A stretch of 64,000 nt of DNA from JAWPMT01 sp965267435 (GTDB lineage: Bacteria; Bacteroidota; Bacteroidia; Cytophagales; Cyclobacteriaceae), in NCBI GenBank assembly GCA_965267435.1, contig OZ253960.1, positions 496,001-560,000 of the forward strand, in the 5' to 3' direction. The first letter of the stretch is position 1. Every line of letters begins with the position of its first letter. Positions 19,501 to 27,756 of this stretch are shown here, piece by piece. The position numbers and the translations under genes were made by a program. Below the pieces are notes generated by a model. That model was not told the DNA's origin, made no database searches, and worked only from the letters and a program-made list of their open reading frames with translations.

Positions 19501-19733
19501 ATCAACGCTTCAGGCCCATTCTGATGACAGCTTTCTCTTTTATACTGGGAGTGTTGCCACTCATATTGGCAACAGGATCCGGTGCCGAGGCCCGCAAGGT
19601 AATGGGGCTTGCGCTGCTTGGGGGACTGGGTATTGCGACGTTGCTGGGAGTGTTTTTCTACCCGATGTTCTTCGTCTTCATCGGGAAAGCCTTCGGCTAC
19701 GAAAAGAACCGTGAAACCGAACAGAACCAGTGA
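16578..19733 (+). CDS. RND multidrug efflux permease, pump 2 (AcrB/HAE1 type)
   Basis: 1051 residues, the length and motif set of HAE1 pumps: FFVRRPIVAIVIAI at the N-terminus, GLPIEQYPNITPP, TM4 aspartates D412-D413 (VVDDAIVVVE), TM10 Lys947 (GMAAKNAILIVEF) and the second-half RFRPILMTAF. All proton-relay residues known from AcrB are present. It should pump hydrophobic compounds from the periplasm through the adaptor and the lipoprotein channel encoded next. It is flanked by its adaptor and exit duct with overlapping codons, so the three genes form one unit. Confidence 0.95.
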   Translation: MSDIQHHFFVRRPIVAIVIAITTVIIGGVSILGLPIEQYPNITPPIVQVRANYTGASSLNIENSVAAPLEQQINGVDNMIYMKSTNTNDGTMAIDVSFEVGTDPDMNTVFTQNRVSAATAKLPEEVKRLGVTTQKSLPNILMLITLTSDKEEYDQNVLGNYALINIKDVLSRIRGVGRVDVLGASDYSMRIWIKPDLLAKMGITVPEIMGAIRAQNVIVPGGKFGAEPAPPGTEFTYTVRLPDRLQTEEEFGEIVVRTNSDGSQVKIKDIARVELGVESYSAFTRLNRDKCSIIAVYQAPGSNAVELAEEMVAAMDDLALSFPEGISYKVSLDATKPITAGIEEIIVTLIIALALVILVVYIFIQDWRATLIPTLAIPVSLVAAFMLFPVLGFTINVLSLLGLVLAIGIVVDDAIVVVEAVQVNIEKGMDPRTATTKAMSEVTAPVIATTLVLVAVFVPVAAISGITGSLYQQFAITVAVSVCFSSVNALTLSPALCSILLKEPQPVGGLLGRFFKGFNRVFDRSTEGYMKTTKVVGRKITRGLVFLVILSGLTGIVGSSVPGGFIPEEDMGYFFVNLQLPPASSLQRSDEAMRQIEDILSEVDLVEDITVATGFSLLSGSMSPNAGFMFVTLKDWDDRGRFATAERIVQKINGALFFKINQGQAFAFGPPAIPGLGNGTGFSIMVQDRGGNSPQYLEQNVQRFIRNLTERPEIGRAFTTFQATVPQKEIDINRDKVLKTGVALSDIYDTFGAFLGGAYVNDFNRFGRLYKAYVQAEPEYRQSERSLDLFYVKNNAGDPVPLSTLVEVKNGSGPDYTTRFNLLRSVEVTGAPAEGYSSAQALNIVEQVARETLPDDLTFAWNAMSYQEKRASGSTAIVFVFSLIFVYLILAAQYESWSLPISILLGTPFAVFGALVSLYLARFISPSFENNIFAQISLVMLIGMAAKNAILIVEFAKIKFDEGMSLYDAAMESAHQRFRPILMTAFSFILGVLPLILATGSGAEARKVMGLALLGGLGIATLLGVFFYPMFFVFIGKAFGYEKNRETEQNQ

Positions 19734-21160
19734 TGAAGCCGCTACGATATCTTTCCTATGCCACCTTGGCTCTGTTGATTTTGCTTGTGCCTTCGTGCAA
19801 GGTGGGCCAGAACTATCAGCCGCCTGATTTCACCGTTCCCGAGGGTTATTTGTACGGGACAAACGAAACGGATTCTCTGGGAGACATCCGCTGGTGGGAG
19901 CTATTCAATGACCCTGTTTTGGATACACTCATTGTAAAGGCAGTCCGCAACAATCAAGACCTGCGAATTGCCATGGAGAGCGTGGTGCAGGCCCGGCTGG
20001 GACTCAAGATCCAAAAAGCCGAGTTGCTTCCAAAAGTCAACGGACAGGTACAGGCAAGCAGAGGAAATTTTGGAGGTTTCCTTGCTCCCAGTGCCAATAC
20101 CAACTGGTCTGCGGTCGGCTCCCTGAGTTGGGAGATTGACCTGTGGGGTAAGCTGCGTCGTTTGAATGAGGCTGCCTTGGCCGATTATCTGTCCACGCAA
20201 TACGGCGTCAAATCCGTTCGGCTGGCCCTGGTCTCGGAAGTAGCAAGCGTGTACCTCCTGCTACGCGAATACCAGGCATCCCTGGACATCTCGGAAATCA
20301 CGCTGCAACTGAGGGATAGCTCACTGCAGCTGGTACAGGCGCGATACGATCAGGGGTATGCCGCCGAGATAGACCTCAATCAGGCACAGATCCAGCGGGC
20401 CATTGCAGCGAGTGCGGTGCCTGCTTTTAACCGCCTTCAGCTACAGGCCCAGAATGCGTTGAGCCTGCTAATAGGCGAGGCACCCCAGCAGATACTGGAT
20501 AGCGTCCCTTTGGACAGTTTTGCAGTCACACCTGACATTCCTGTAGGGTTGCCTTCCGAACTGCTTCGGCGACGCCCTGATCTGCTGGAGGCAGAGCAGT
20601 TCATCATTGCCCAGAATGCTTTTGTAGGAGTGGCTATCGGCAATCGGTTTCCGTCGCTCAGCCTTACTGGTCTTTTGGGCGTGGCGAGTGGAGGCCTGGG
20701 CGACATCGTCTCTGATGGCCTCGCCTGGAATGTTGGCGGCAATCTTCTGGGGCCCATTTTCCATTGGGACCAAAACAAGAGACGGGTGGAAATAGAAAGG
20801 AGTAGGCTCGAGCAGAGCTACCTCAACTATGAGCGACAAGTGCTCAATGCCTTCCGTGAGGTGGAAGATGCGCTGGTGGCGATTGAGAACTATCGAGAGG
20901 AGGTAGACGCTCGGCAAGATCATGTCGATGCTGCCGTGAATGCGCAATTCCTGAGTAGCGAGAGATACGACAAAGGGGCTACCAGCTACCTGGAATACCT
21001 GGAATCGCAGCGGCAGGCTTTCGAAGCACAACTTGCGCTGGTGACTACCCGACGATCACTGTTGTCTTCATATGTCCAGTTGTACAAAGCGATGGGCGGC
21101 GGCTGGATCACACGGGGAGACCAGGCCGGACCGGATATAGACTTCACTGGTAAGAACTAA
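19733..21160 (+). CDS. Outer-membrane efflux lipoprotein, pump 2 (OprM/NodT family)
   Basis: The start is the ATG at 19733, which overlaps the pump TGA. The 475-residue product has a lipoprotein signal (LLILLVPSC, Cys22), the early VGQNYQPPDFTVPEGY segment of the NodT family, and two TolC-fold repeats with WWELFNDPVLDTLI and LRRRPDLLEAEQ, both hallmark motifs. It completes the tripartite pump as the outer-membrane duct. Confidence 0.93.
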   Translation: MKPLRYLSYATLALLILLVPSCKVGQNYQPPDFTVPEGYLYGTNETDSLGDIRWWELFNDPVLDTLIVKAVRNNQDLRIAMESVVQARLGLKIQKAELLPKVNGQVQASRGNFGGFLAPSANTNWSAVGSLSWEIDLWGKLRRLNEAALADYLSTQYGVKSVRLALVSEVASVYLLLREYQASLDISEITLQLRDSSLQLVQARYDQGYAAEIDLNQAQIQRAIAASAVPAFNRLQLQAQNALSLLIGEAPQQILDSVPLDSFAVTPDIPVGLPSELLRRRPDLLEAEQFIIAQNAFVGVAIGNRFPSLSLTGLLGVASGGLGDIVSDGLAWNVGGNLLGPIFHWDQNKRRVEIERSRLEQSYLNYERQVLNAFREVEDALVAIENYREEVDARQDHVDAAVNAQFLSSERYDKGATSYLEYLESQRQAFEAQLALVTTRRSLLSSYVQLYKAMGGGWITRGDQAGPDIDFTGKN

Positions 21161-21177
21161 GGCAAAGAGTTTTTGAT

Positions 21178-21861
21178 ATGGAGCTGAAACTGAATAAGGT
21201 ATTCTATCCTCTCCATGATCACAGGTACACGCTGTTCCTGGTCGCCAACCTATTGTTGGTGTTTTCCACCGCTATTCCCATTCAATGGTCCGTTGAGCCG
21301 ATGGTTGTCTCAAGCATATTGGCGTTTCATGTTTTCAGCGGCACGATGCTCTGGTTTGGGGGGAAATCCCGATTGGCCATTTTCTTTTTTTACTTTGGCC
21401 TCGGGATTATTACTCTCCAGTTTCTGGAGACATTGAACATATTCTACCTCGGCGAGGTCTTGGCGGCTTTGTACGTGGTGTTTCTCTTTGCCGTTTCCAC
21501 CAAGGTGTACCGGGATATCTACCATGCCAGGGAGATAGACCTCAAAATGGTCTTTGCGGTCTTTACTGGACTGATTATGTTGGGTATTATGGCGACTTTC
21601 ATGTTTGTCGTCATCGAGCGCATGGCACCCCACTCCTTCAATGGCATGGATCCGGAGATGTCCCTTTTTGACAATCTTCTCTATTTTAGTTTTATAAGTC
21701 TCCTTACTATCGGCTATGGAGATATGGCACCAGCGACTTCTTCCACGAAGACACTGACGATCTTGCTGGGCCTTATCGGAAATTTCTACACCATCATCGT
21801 GACGGGGATTGTCATTGGTAAGTACCTTTCGGGAAGTAAAAGGAGCCAAACACAAGAATAG
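21178..21861 (+). CDS. Potassium channel family protein (six membrane segments)
   Basis: 227 residues with about five hydrophobic segments, a pore helix and the K+ selectivity filter TIGYGD at 177-182, then a final membrane helix (190-212). There is no obvious voltage-sensor arginine ladder and no RCK or cyclic-nucleotide-binding domain after the pore; the protein ends 15 residues past the last helix. It starts 17 nt after the efflux lipoprotein and its TAG is directly followed by the ATG of a cyclase gene, so it is probably co-transcribed with both. Confidence 0.87.
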   Translation: MELKLNKVFYPLHDHRYTLFLVANLLLVFSTAIPIQWSVEPMVVSSILAFHVFSGTMLWFGGKSRLAIFFFYFGLGIITLQFLETLNIFYLGEVLAALYVVFLFAVSTKVYRDIYHAREIDLKMVFAVFTGLIMLGIMATFMFVVIERMAPHSFNGMDPEMSLFDNLLYFSFISLLTIGYGDMAPATSSTKTLTILLGLIGNFYTIIVTGIVIGKYLSGSKRSQTQE

Positions 21862-22944
21862 ATGTCACGATCTCTAAAGGCCTTCGGATTCAATTTTCTG
21901 TTTTGGTCCATCTTTTTCGTCTTTCTTTTGGCCTTGCGCTTTCACTCTGCGACTACGCCAAGCGGCGCCTACGTGCTTCCGATCGAGTTCCCGGCCTGGC
22001 GTGTTTTTGGGAATGGGCTGTTATTGGGCTTCTTACTCTCGGTTCCTTACACGATCATGGAAGGAGTTCTACGAAAGAGGGATATCTATCGCGGTTCCTT
22101 GCTCAGGGTCATTGCCGTCCGGAGTGGGATACAATTGGTACTGGCACTTTTCGTCTTTCTGATCGTCGGTTTTGCGAACTACGCTTATGACCAGTGGCTT
22201 GGGCACTTGACGGAGCAGGAGATTACGATCAAGACTTACCTGATAGGAGTGATGATGCGGTTTTTTGTTTTGGCCGCTCTGCTGGGAAACATCATTCTGA
22301 GCGTGTACCGGACACTGCAGATGAAAATTGGCGAAGAAATCTTCCATGATCTCCTATTTGGTAGGTTCAATCCCGCGAAGGAAGAGGAACGAGCCTTTCT
22401 ATTCCTGGACTTGAAATCTTCGACCACTATAGCGGAAAGGCTGGGTCATCAGAAGTACAGTTTCTTTATCCAGGATTGCTTTCGTGATCTGCATGCTGCC
22501 GTAGTGGCGTCGGGAGCGGAGATTTATCAGTACGTGGGGGATGAGGCGGTACTCACGTGGGAGCGGGCGCGTGCTATAGAAAATCACAATTGCCTCAGAG
22601 CATTTTTTCTCTACCAGGAGGACCTCAAGCAGAGATCAGACTACTACCGGGAGCGCTATGGGGAGGTGCCTATCTTCAAGGCGGGACTTAACCTGGGGAA
22701 AGTCATGACCGCCGAAGTAGGAGTTATCAAGCGGGACATTGCCTACCACAGTGACGTGCTCAATACGGCTGCGAGAGTGCAGGGACTGTCCAACGAAAAG
22801 AAGGCCCCGTTCCTTGTCACCGAGCACGTGATTGAGGCGTTGCCCAAGCCCATACCCTACAATATTATCGACAAGGGTGAGGTCTCGCTTAGAGGTCGAG
22901 ACGAGCAAGTAAGGATTTACGAAGTCCTCGCGACTGGAAACTGA
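21862..22944 (+). CDS. Membrane-bound class III adenylate/guanylate cyclase
   Basis: 360 residues: four membrane segments in the first ~150 residues, then a cytoplasmic class III catalytic domain. Metal-binding Asp183 (FLDLKSST) and Asp227 (YVGDEA), and transition-state Asn301 and Arg305 (DVLNTAARVQ) are present, so the enzyme should be active as a dimer. I cannot decide ATP or GTP from the purine-contacting positions. There is no HAMP domain. It abuts the K+ channel gene with no spacer, which suggests a functional pair; the channel itself has no visible cyclic-nucleotide domain. Confidence 0.88.
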   Translation: MSRSLKAFGFNFLFWSIFFVFLLALRFHSATTPSGAYVLPIEFPAWRVFGNGLLLGFLLSVPYTIMEGVLRKRDIYRGSLLRVIAVRSGIQLVLALFVFLIVGFANYAYDQWLGHLTEQEITIKTYLIGVMMRFFVLAALLGNIILSVYRTLQMKIGEEIFHDLLFGRFNPAKEEERAFLFLDLKSSTTIAERLGHQKYSFFIQDCFRDLHAAVVASGAEIYQYVGDEAVLTWERARAIENHNCLRAFFLYQEDLKQRSDYYRERYGEVPIFKAGLNLGKVMTAEVGVIKRDIAYHSDVLNTAARVQGLSNEKKAPFLVTEHVIEALPKPIPYNIIDKGEVSLRGRDEQVRIYEVLATGN

Positions 22945-23009
22945 AGGGTGCTGTAACCTGGCACGTTCCTTGGCCGTTCATTGGTTTTTCGAAACACAAA
23001 ACACAAACA

Positions 23010-23216
23010 ATGGAAATCAATGAAGTGAAAAAGGCCTTGTACAGGCAAAAGCCCCTGGCAAGTCTCATGTACATCCGGAAAGGTGTGGCCTATTATCAGT
23101 CGGCGCTCGCAGATGAGATGTCGCTTCTGTTTGCAGTGCCTGTGGATGACATGGGTGATGCAGACTTTCTGCCCAACATGGACGCCAAGCTGCTGATCCG
23201 TTGGATTCAGCAATGA
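23010..23216 (+). CDS. Small conserved hypothetical protein
   Basis: 68 residues, acidic at the C-terminal half, no signal peptide or membrane segment. The pattern MEINEVKKALYR..P.A.L..IRKG.AYY and PVDDMGDADFLP..DAKLLIRWI resembles a small cytoplasmic family I have seen in other Bacteroidota; no function is known to me. It follows the cyclase by 65 nt in the same direction. Confidence 0.7.
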   Translation: MEINEVKKALYRQKPLASLMYIRKGVAYYQSALADEMSLLFAVPVDDMGDADFLPNMDAKLLIRWIQQ

Positions 23217-23294
23217 GGATCCCGGGGTCGGACCGTGCTGGTTCCGGCTCCTGGATTTAATGGCTCCCTACACACCTAAGAGCCGCTCGATTTT

Positions 23295-23325
23295 TTGGCT
23301 GGGTACGGCATCTGCGCTTAATTTG
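23295..23325 (+). promoter_or_regulatory. Candidate promoter of the bestrophin gene
   Basis: TTG (23295-23297), exactly 20 nt, TTAATTTG (23318-23325; one mismatch to TAnnTTTG). The predicted start is about 18 nt before the ATG at 23350. The upstream tandem 9-mers seen at four other sites are absent here. Confidence 0.4.
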
Positions 23326-23349
23326 CTTCCAGCCTAAACCTGGTTCTGC

Positions 23350-24264
23350 ATGCTCATCAATCACTCCATACGCCTTAGCACCGTACTAGGTGGTCTTTGG
23401 AAGAAGTTTCTGCTGGTTGTCCTGACTTGCGCAGTGACGAACATAATTCACCAGCTCTTAACGGACTTCTATTTTGAAATGCCCACCGTCATCACCGGTG
23501 TGCTAGGTACAGCCATTGCGTTCTTTCTGGGCTTCAACAACAACCAGGCCTACGGTCGGTGGTGGGAAGCGCGGATGATATGGGGAGGATTGGTCAACGA
23601 TTCGAGGAGTTGGGCGAGACAGGTGCTGCACTACACTTCTCCAGCCGAGGCTATGGATGAAGAGAAGCTGAAGCAGCAGAGAACAACCATGGTTCGTCGA
23701 CATATCGGATTCCTCTATGCGCTCAAGGCCAACCTGAGGAACACCGACGATAAGACGTATCGTGAATTCCTGGGGCCGGAGGAAACGGAAGCAATAGAGC
23801 GACATTCCAATAAGCACAATGCCATCCTCGAGCACCAATCGGCGGATTTGGAAGAGCTGTACCAGGAGGGTGTTGTCGACGGTTTCAGATTCATAGAGTT
23901 GAACAAAATGCTCGTCCGGTTCTGCGACGAAATGGGCAAATCGGAGCGGATCAAGAATACGGTCTTTCCCACACTTTATGTTCGCTATACGCTGCTATAT
24001 GTGTGGGTCTTTATTGTTTGCGTGACGCTTGTATTCGTTGAGACGACAGCGGCCTGGAGTATTCCCATTGGGTCGGTGGTGGGATTGATTTTCGTCACCA
24101 CTCATCATATCGGGGTACTATTGCTCAATCCCTTTGATCACAACATTACCGGTGTTCCGCTAGATCAGATCACGCGCACGATCGAAATCAATTTGCTTGA
24201 GATGTTAGGGGAAGAGGATATTCCCGATCCTATCGAGCCTGTGGATGGGGATTATGTGATGTAG
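23350..24264 (+). CDS. Bestrophin-family (UPF0187) ion channel
   Basis: 304 residues. The segment AFFLGFNNNQAYGRWWEAR (about residues 57-75) followed by GGLVNDSRSWARQ is the family signature. Four membrane segments: near 15-32, 45-63, 210-230 and 235-250. Bacterial members form pentameric cation or anion channels in the inner membrane. The gene is single with its own candidate promoter and converges on the DUF481 gene. Confidence 0.9.
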   Translation: MLINHSIRLSTVLGGLWKKFLLVVLTCAVTNIIHQLLTDFYFEMPTVITGVLGTAIAFFLGFNNNQAYGRWWEARMIWGGLVNDSRSWARQVLHYTSPAEAMDEEKLKQQRTTMVRRHIGFLYALKANLRNTDDKTYREFLGPEETEAIERHSNKHNAILEHQSADLEELYQEGVVDGFRFIELNKMLVRFCDEMGKSERIKNTVFPTLYVRYTLLYVWVFIVCVTLVFVETTAAWSIPIGSVVGLIFVTTHHIGVLLLNPFDHNITGVPLDQITRTIEINLLEMLGEEDIPDPIEPVDGDYVM

Positions 24265-24342
24265 GAAGTAGGACGGACGCACCTTGCTCGAACCGAGGTG
24301 ATCTTACTTTGGTTATTTGCAGACGATTGGAATCACTTCATT

Positions 24343-25449
24343 CTAATCATCTGGATCGCCTTTTTTCTTGCGTTTCTCCCTGGCACTCTGCTTGAATGCG
24401 AAACGGAGCCCAAACGTGGTGCCCCAGTCATTGGAACTGGTATTGTCTGAAGGGGTATTGCTATCAAAGTTGTCGTAGAAAGTCCAGGTGATATAGAAGT
24501 CATCAATGATCTCGTAGGAAAGAGAAATATCGAGATTGATTCGATGTCGGTCTCCGGCGGAAAGCGTGTAGAAATATTGCGTGGTGGCAAAGAAGTCCAG
24601 CTCAGGAAAACCATAGTGGAATGCCCGCCACTCCAACGACGCCAGTGCCTCTGCGCTGCTCTGACCCTGATTGTCGGGTAGCGAATCCGTCTGGTCTTGA
24701 ACGTACTGCTCCCGGTTGAAGATAGGGGCCACAAGGAGTGTGATCCTGTTTCTCGGATGCTGAATGAGGCCCTTGCCCAGCCCGGCGCCGATTATCGTTC
24801 GCCTCTCAATCCCCAGCTCTGTATTCTTTTGTAACCCAACCGTGACGAAGTTTTGTATTCGCCTTTTCCAGTAGCGGGTGCCGGACAGATTGATGTCGCG
24901 TTTGATCGTCGTTCGGTCTATATCACCCTGGACCGTATTGATGTCGTTGTAAATGAAATTGATGTCGTAATCGTCCAGCCGATAACCCACATTTGCTCCA
25001 AAATTGATCTGCCGGACCTGGCTCGCCTTTGTGAAACTAAAGCCAGCGTCGACATTGCCATAGAATCGATAGATGGCTCTTTTGCGGACCGGTACTAGCT
25101 CCACGATATATCCCATCTGAAGAGGTACTATGACCGAGTCTTCCTTGCGCAGCAAGCTGATAAAATAGTCCCGACCAGGATCCAGTAAGCTCCCATGGTA
25201 AACCTCTCCATGCCCGGTACGGATGGTGAATTGCTTCTCGGACATCAATCTCGTAATGTTGGTCCATGTGATTTTGACAGTCCCCATGTACTTTGTCCAG
25301 TATGTCAATTTCTCGTAAGTGAGTGATTTGATCTCACCAATGTGCCTCGTTTGGTCCTTCAAGACAAGGGTATCTGTACGTTGACCATGCACGGAATAAC
25401 CAAAGCCAAAGGCCAGCATCAAAGTGACAAGGCGAATCACATCCTTCAT
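24343..25449 (-). CDS. DUF481 outer-membrane protein
   Basis: The start is set at ATG 25449, giving the signal peptide RLVTLMLAFGFGYSVHGQ; the longer frame adds 17 non-leader residues. The 368-residue mature-type product has a short N-terminal segment (DTLVLKDQTRHIGEIKSL) typical of DUF481 proteins, then a ~240-residue barrel with alternating strands and a charged tail (REKRKKKGDPDD). Function unknown. It is the last gene of the minus-strand DUF3604 cluster, 188 nt after its neighbour. Confidence 0.8.
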   Translation of the reverse strand: MKDVIRLVTLMLAFGFGYSVHGQRTDTLVLKDQTRHIGEIKSLTYEKLTYWTKYMGTVKITWTNITRLMSEKQFTIRTGHGEVYHGSLLDPGRDYFISLLRKEDSVIVPLQMGYIVELVPVRKRAIYRFYGNVDAGFSFTKASQVRQINFGANVGYRLDDYDINFIYNDINTVQGDIDRTTIKRDINLSGTRYWKRRIQNFVTVGLQKNTELGIERRTIIGAGLGKGLIQHPRNRITLLVAPIFNREQYVQDQTDSLPDNQGQSSAEALASLEWRAFHYGFPELDFFATTQYFYTLSAGDRHRINLDISLSYEIIDDFYITWTFYDNFDSNTPSDNTSSNDWGTTFGLRFAFKQSAREKRKKKGDPDD

Positions 25450-25637
25450 ATTTTTGGTCTTCGAAGGGGTACGTGGTAAAGCTGGAAATAGGTCTCTCAC
25501 TATGCCCGGATTTTTTGGTCATTCGGTGTGGTCGCCACTCAGGTCCTGACTGTTGCTGGTTTCACACCTCTGTATCAAGGGCTCCAGCACTGTGCAAGTG
25601 CGGATAGCGGTGTAGGAACGAGCGGTGCCTGCAATCC

Positions 25638-26591
25638 TCACTCACTATCGATCCAACTATACTGGTAGATGGCTGCCAGCCCCTCGAGATCCGGACCCTG
25701 TTCGAGACTGCGGGTTCCATAGCCGCTTAGGCGGAGATTATGGCCTTTCTTGAAAGGAAATGCCAATGTGATACCGAAACGAAAGGTGGAGATGCGCAAG
25801 GTCCGTGCTTCTCCATCGACCGAAGCGCTACCTCCAAACGCATAGCCCGCATCCAGTGTGATCCAGTTGCCTCTCGGCAAGGTCCGGATTAGGTGTACTT
25901 TTAAGCCAGCTAATGGTCTTTGCGTCAGCTTGCTACCTTCCAGATAGTTGTAATTGGGCATGAATAGCCACAATGCCCCATAAGCCTCGAAGAGCCATGG
26001 TCCTTTCTTCTTCGAAACACCAAAGACTGTGCGGAATCGCACCCGATTGCTACCAATATTGATGAGCCTGTCCTCCTCATATGCCCCCGTGGGAAGGAAG
26101 AGTTGGAAGCTGATGCCTGTAATGACATTCTGTTGAAATTGGGCATATTCCTGGGCTTTAAGAGCGGGTGACCCGGTCAGGTTGAATGAAAATCGGATGC
26201 TCATATCGCCCATGCCAGACTGGCTGCGCGTAGTATCCTGTCCGTCATCTGTCACAGCATCCCAGTCGCCGGACGCAAAGGGCAGGACCATGCTAAACTT
26301 ACCAGATTCCCTAAAGACCTTTAGCGACCGCACGTACCCGACGAATCCGGAGTGGACCCTGCCGTTGACGATCTCGCCGTCCAGCGGCAGTGTAGGGTCC
26401 ATGACCAATCGACCTGTACTGAAGCCGTATCCTGTCAATAGGAAGTTCATATGAACAGGTACATTGGTAAGCAATCGCGGCTCCAGCATTTGCGCGGAAC
26501 TTCTCGTAAATGCCAATAACAGGATTGCCATGGCAAGAACCGGCTTAAGTTTAGGAGTGGTTTTAATGTCAGATACTATAATAAGAAACAT
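25638..26591 (-). CDS. Outer-membrane barrel protein, 'phenol MetA degradation'-like family
   Basis: 317 residues with a signal peptide (VLAMAILLLAFTRSSAQ) and barrel-like strands. The pattern GMGDMSIRFSFNLTGSPAL, the middle FQLFLPTGAYEEDRLINIG.NR and the tail are those of the family annotated as 'MetA-pathway of phenol degradation' or putative transporter, which is really a poorly understood group of outer-membrane barrels. Its place next to HupE-like and DUF3604 genes suggests a role in passing small molecules to the periplasm. Confidence 0.75.
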   Translation of the reverse strand: MFLIIVSDIKTTPKLKPVLAMAILLLAFTRSSAQMLEPRLLTNVPVHMNFLLTGYGFSTGRLVMDPTLPLDGEIVNGRVHSGFVGYVRSLKVFRESGKFSMVLPFASGDWDAVTDDGQDTTRSQSGMGDMSIRFSFNLTGSPALKAQEYAQFQQNVITGISFQLFLPTGAYEEDRLINIGSNRVRFRTVFGVSKKKGPWLFEAYGALWLFMPNYNYLEGSKLTQRPLAGLKVHLIRTLPRGNWITLDAGYAFGGSASVDGEARTLRISTFRFGITLAFPFKKGHNLRLSGYGTRSLEQGPDLEGLAAIYQYSWIDSE

Positions 26592-26606
26592 TGGCTCAGG
26601 CTTAAG

Positions 26607-26756
26607 TCAAGATTGGTATCCCGAATAGAAGGAGACAGCGTAAGACAACTTCGCGAAGAATGGCACCCCTGGTGTGAAAGTGAGGTCTTCAACATTCTGC
26701 CAGCGGGAAGTGCCGTAACCACTATTGCGATCGACTTCACCTGCCAGTCGAATCTT
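26607..26756 (-). pseudogene. Possible 3' remnant of an outer-membrane barrel gene
   Basis: Just after the HupE-like stop, another minus frame encodes about 49 residues with barrel-like alternation (GKIRLAGEVDRNSGYG; TPGVPFFAKLSYAVSFYSG) and then a TGA at 26609-26607. It has codon use like the neighbours but no start of its own outside the HupE gene. It may be the tail of a decayed porin or simply an open frame by chance. Confidence 0.3.
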
Positions 26757-27756
26757 ACCAGAGGAATGAAAACACCCTTTGTATGGTCCAAAATGCTGCC
26801 ACGCTCCCAATAGCATAAGGCATCATTTTCCAGGACCATGATGGCCACGGTACCCGAACCCTATTGATCACCAGCTTCAGCAGCACAATAGCCGCGACAA
26901 ACATCACCTGGCCTGCTTCCACGCCTACATTGAACATGAGAAGTGCCAGGGGTATTTCATGCTGAGGAAGACCTACCTCCGACAGCGCTCCGGCGAATCC
27001 CAGTCCGTGAAACAGTCCAAAAAGGAGCGCAACGATCCAGGGATGTCTTTCTGTGATGCTCTTTTGTCCCGAGCGATTTTTCAAGATCTCCACGCAGAGG
27101 AAGACGATACTCAGGGCAATGATGGCCTCGGTCGGAGCCGACGGAACATTCACGAGCCCCAGCGATGCCAATGCTAGCGTAATGCTGTGAGCCACTGTGA
27201 AAGCCGTGATGGTTTTTAACAGCTTCCAATAGTTGTTAACGATCAGTAGAAGCGCCAACACAAATAGCAGATGATCGATGCCGCCGAGGATGTGTTCGAC
27301 GCCCATCACGAAGTAAGATCCAGCCACTTGTGCTTTGGATCCTCGCTCTGGTACCTGGAAAATCGGATCTTTTGATTGTACGAGACTCGAAAGCGTCGTG
27401 CCGTCGAGAAAGTCAACCTTGACGAGCACATCTATCTGAAGGGTGTTCAGCCCATCGATCATGATTTTCTTGCCGTACAGGTTCTCCCCTCTGGTGGATT
27501 TCATGGTCGTGTGCTCAATGTATGCCACCGGTGTCATCCGGGGTATAGCGGGAGTGACGGCCTCGAACCCCTCTGGAAAGATGGGCGTCACCGCCAGCAC
27601 CATGTTGCCCCTGGCAGGGATCTTCATAGTGACATGATACATGTTATTCTCTACTTCGACGATCTGCAGGAGTGCTGGTCTGATCTCATGGGCCGAGGCG
27701 CTCCAGCAAGCAAATGCTGCCAATATGAAGCCCATATTTTTTAAGAACTTAGTCAC
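26755..27756 (-). CDS. HupE/UreJ-like integral membrane protein
   Basis: The start is taken as GTG at 27756, overlapping the end of the isomerase gene and giving a leader with two lysines before FILAAFACWSASAHE; ATG 27735 is the alternative. After a ~135-residue beta-rich periplasmic domain come about six to seven membrane helices with the signature FVMGVEHILGGIDHLLFVLALLL, AFTVAHSITLALASLG and LFGLFHGLGFAGAL. The many His residues in membrane helices suggest metal handling, as proposed for HupE and UreJ nickel permeases, but the long-N-terminal family is uncharacterised. It typically sits with PpiC-type and DUF3604 genes, as here. Confidence 0.83.
   Translation of the reverse strand: MTKFLKNMGFILAAFACWSASAHEIRPALLQIVEVENNMYHVTMKIPARGNMVLAVTPIFPEGFEAVTPAIPRMTPVAYIEHTTMKSTRGENLYGKKIMIDGLNTLQIDVLVKVDFLDGTTLSSLVQSKDPIFQVPERGSKAQVAGSYFVMGVEHILGGIDHLLFVLALLLIVNNYWKLLKTITAFTVAHSITLALASLGLVNVPSAPTEAIIALSIVFLCVEILKNRSGQKSITERHPWIVALLFGLFHGLGFAGALSEVGLPQHEIPLALLMFNVGVEAGQVMFVAAIVLLKLVINRVRVPWPSWSWKMMPYAIGSVAAFWTIQRVFSFLW

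Noticed and set aside
23269..23325. Tandem 9-mers upstream of the bestrophin promoter
   Set aside because: The -33/-7 pair is good, but the bases at the expected 9-mer positions do not match, so it is not part of the shared module.
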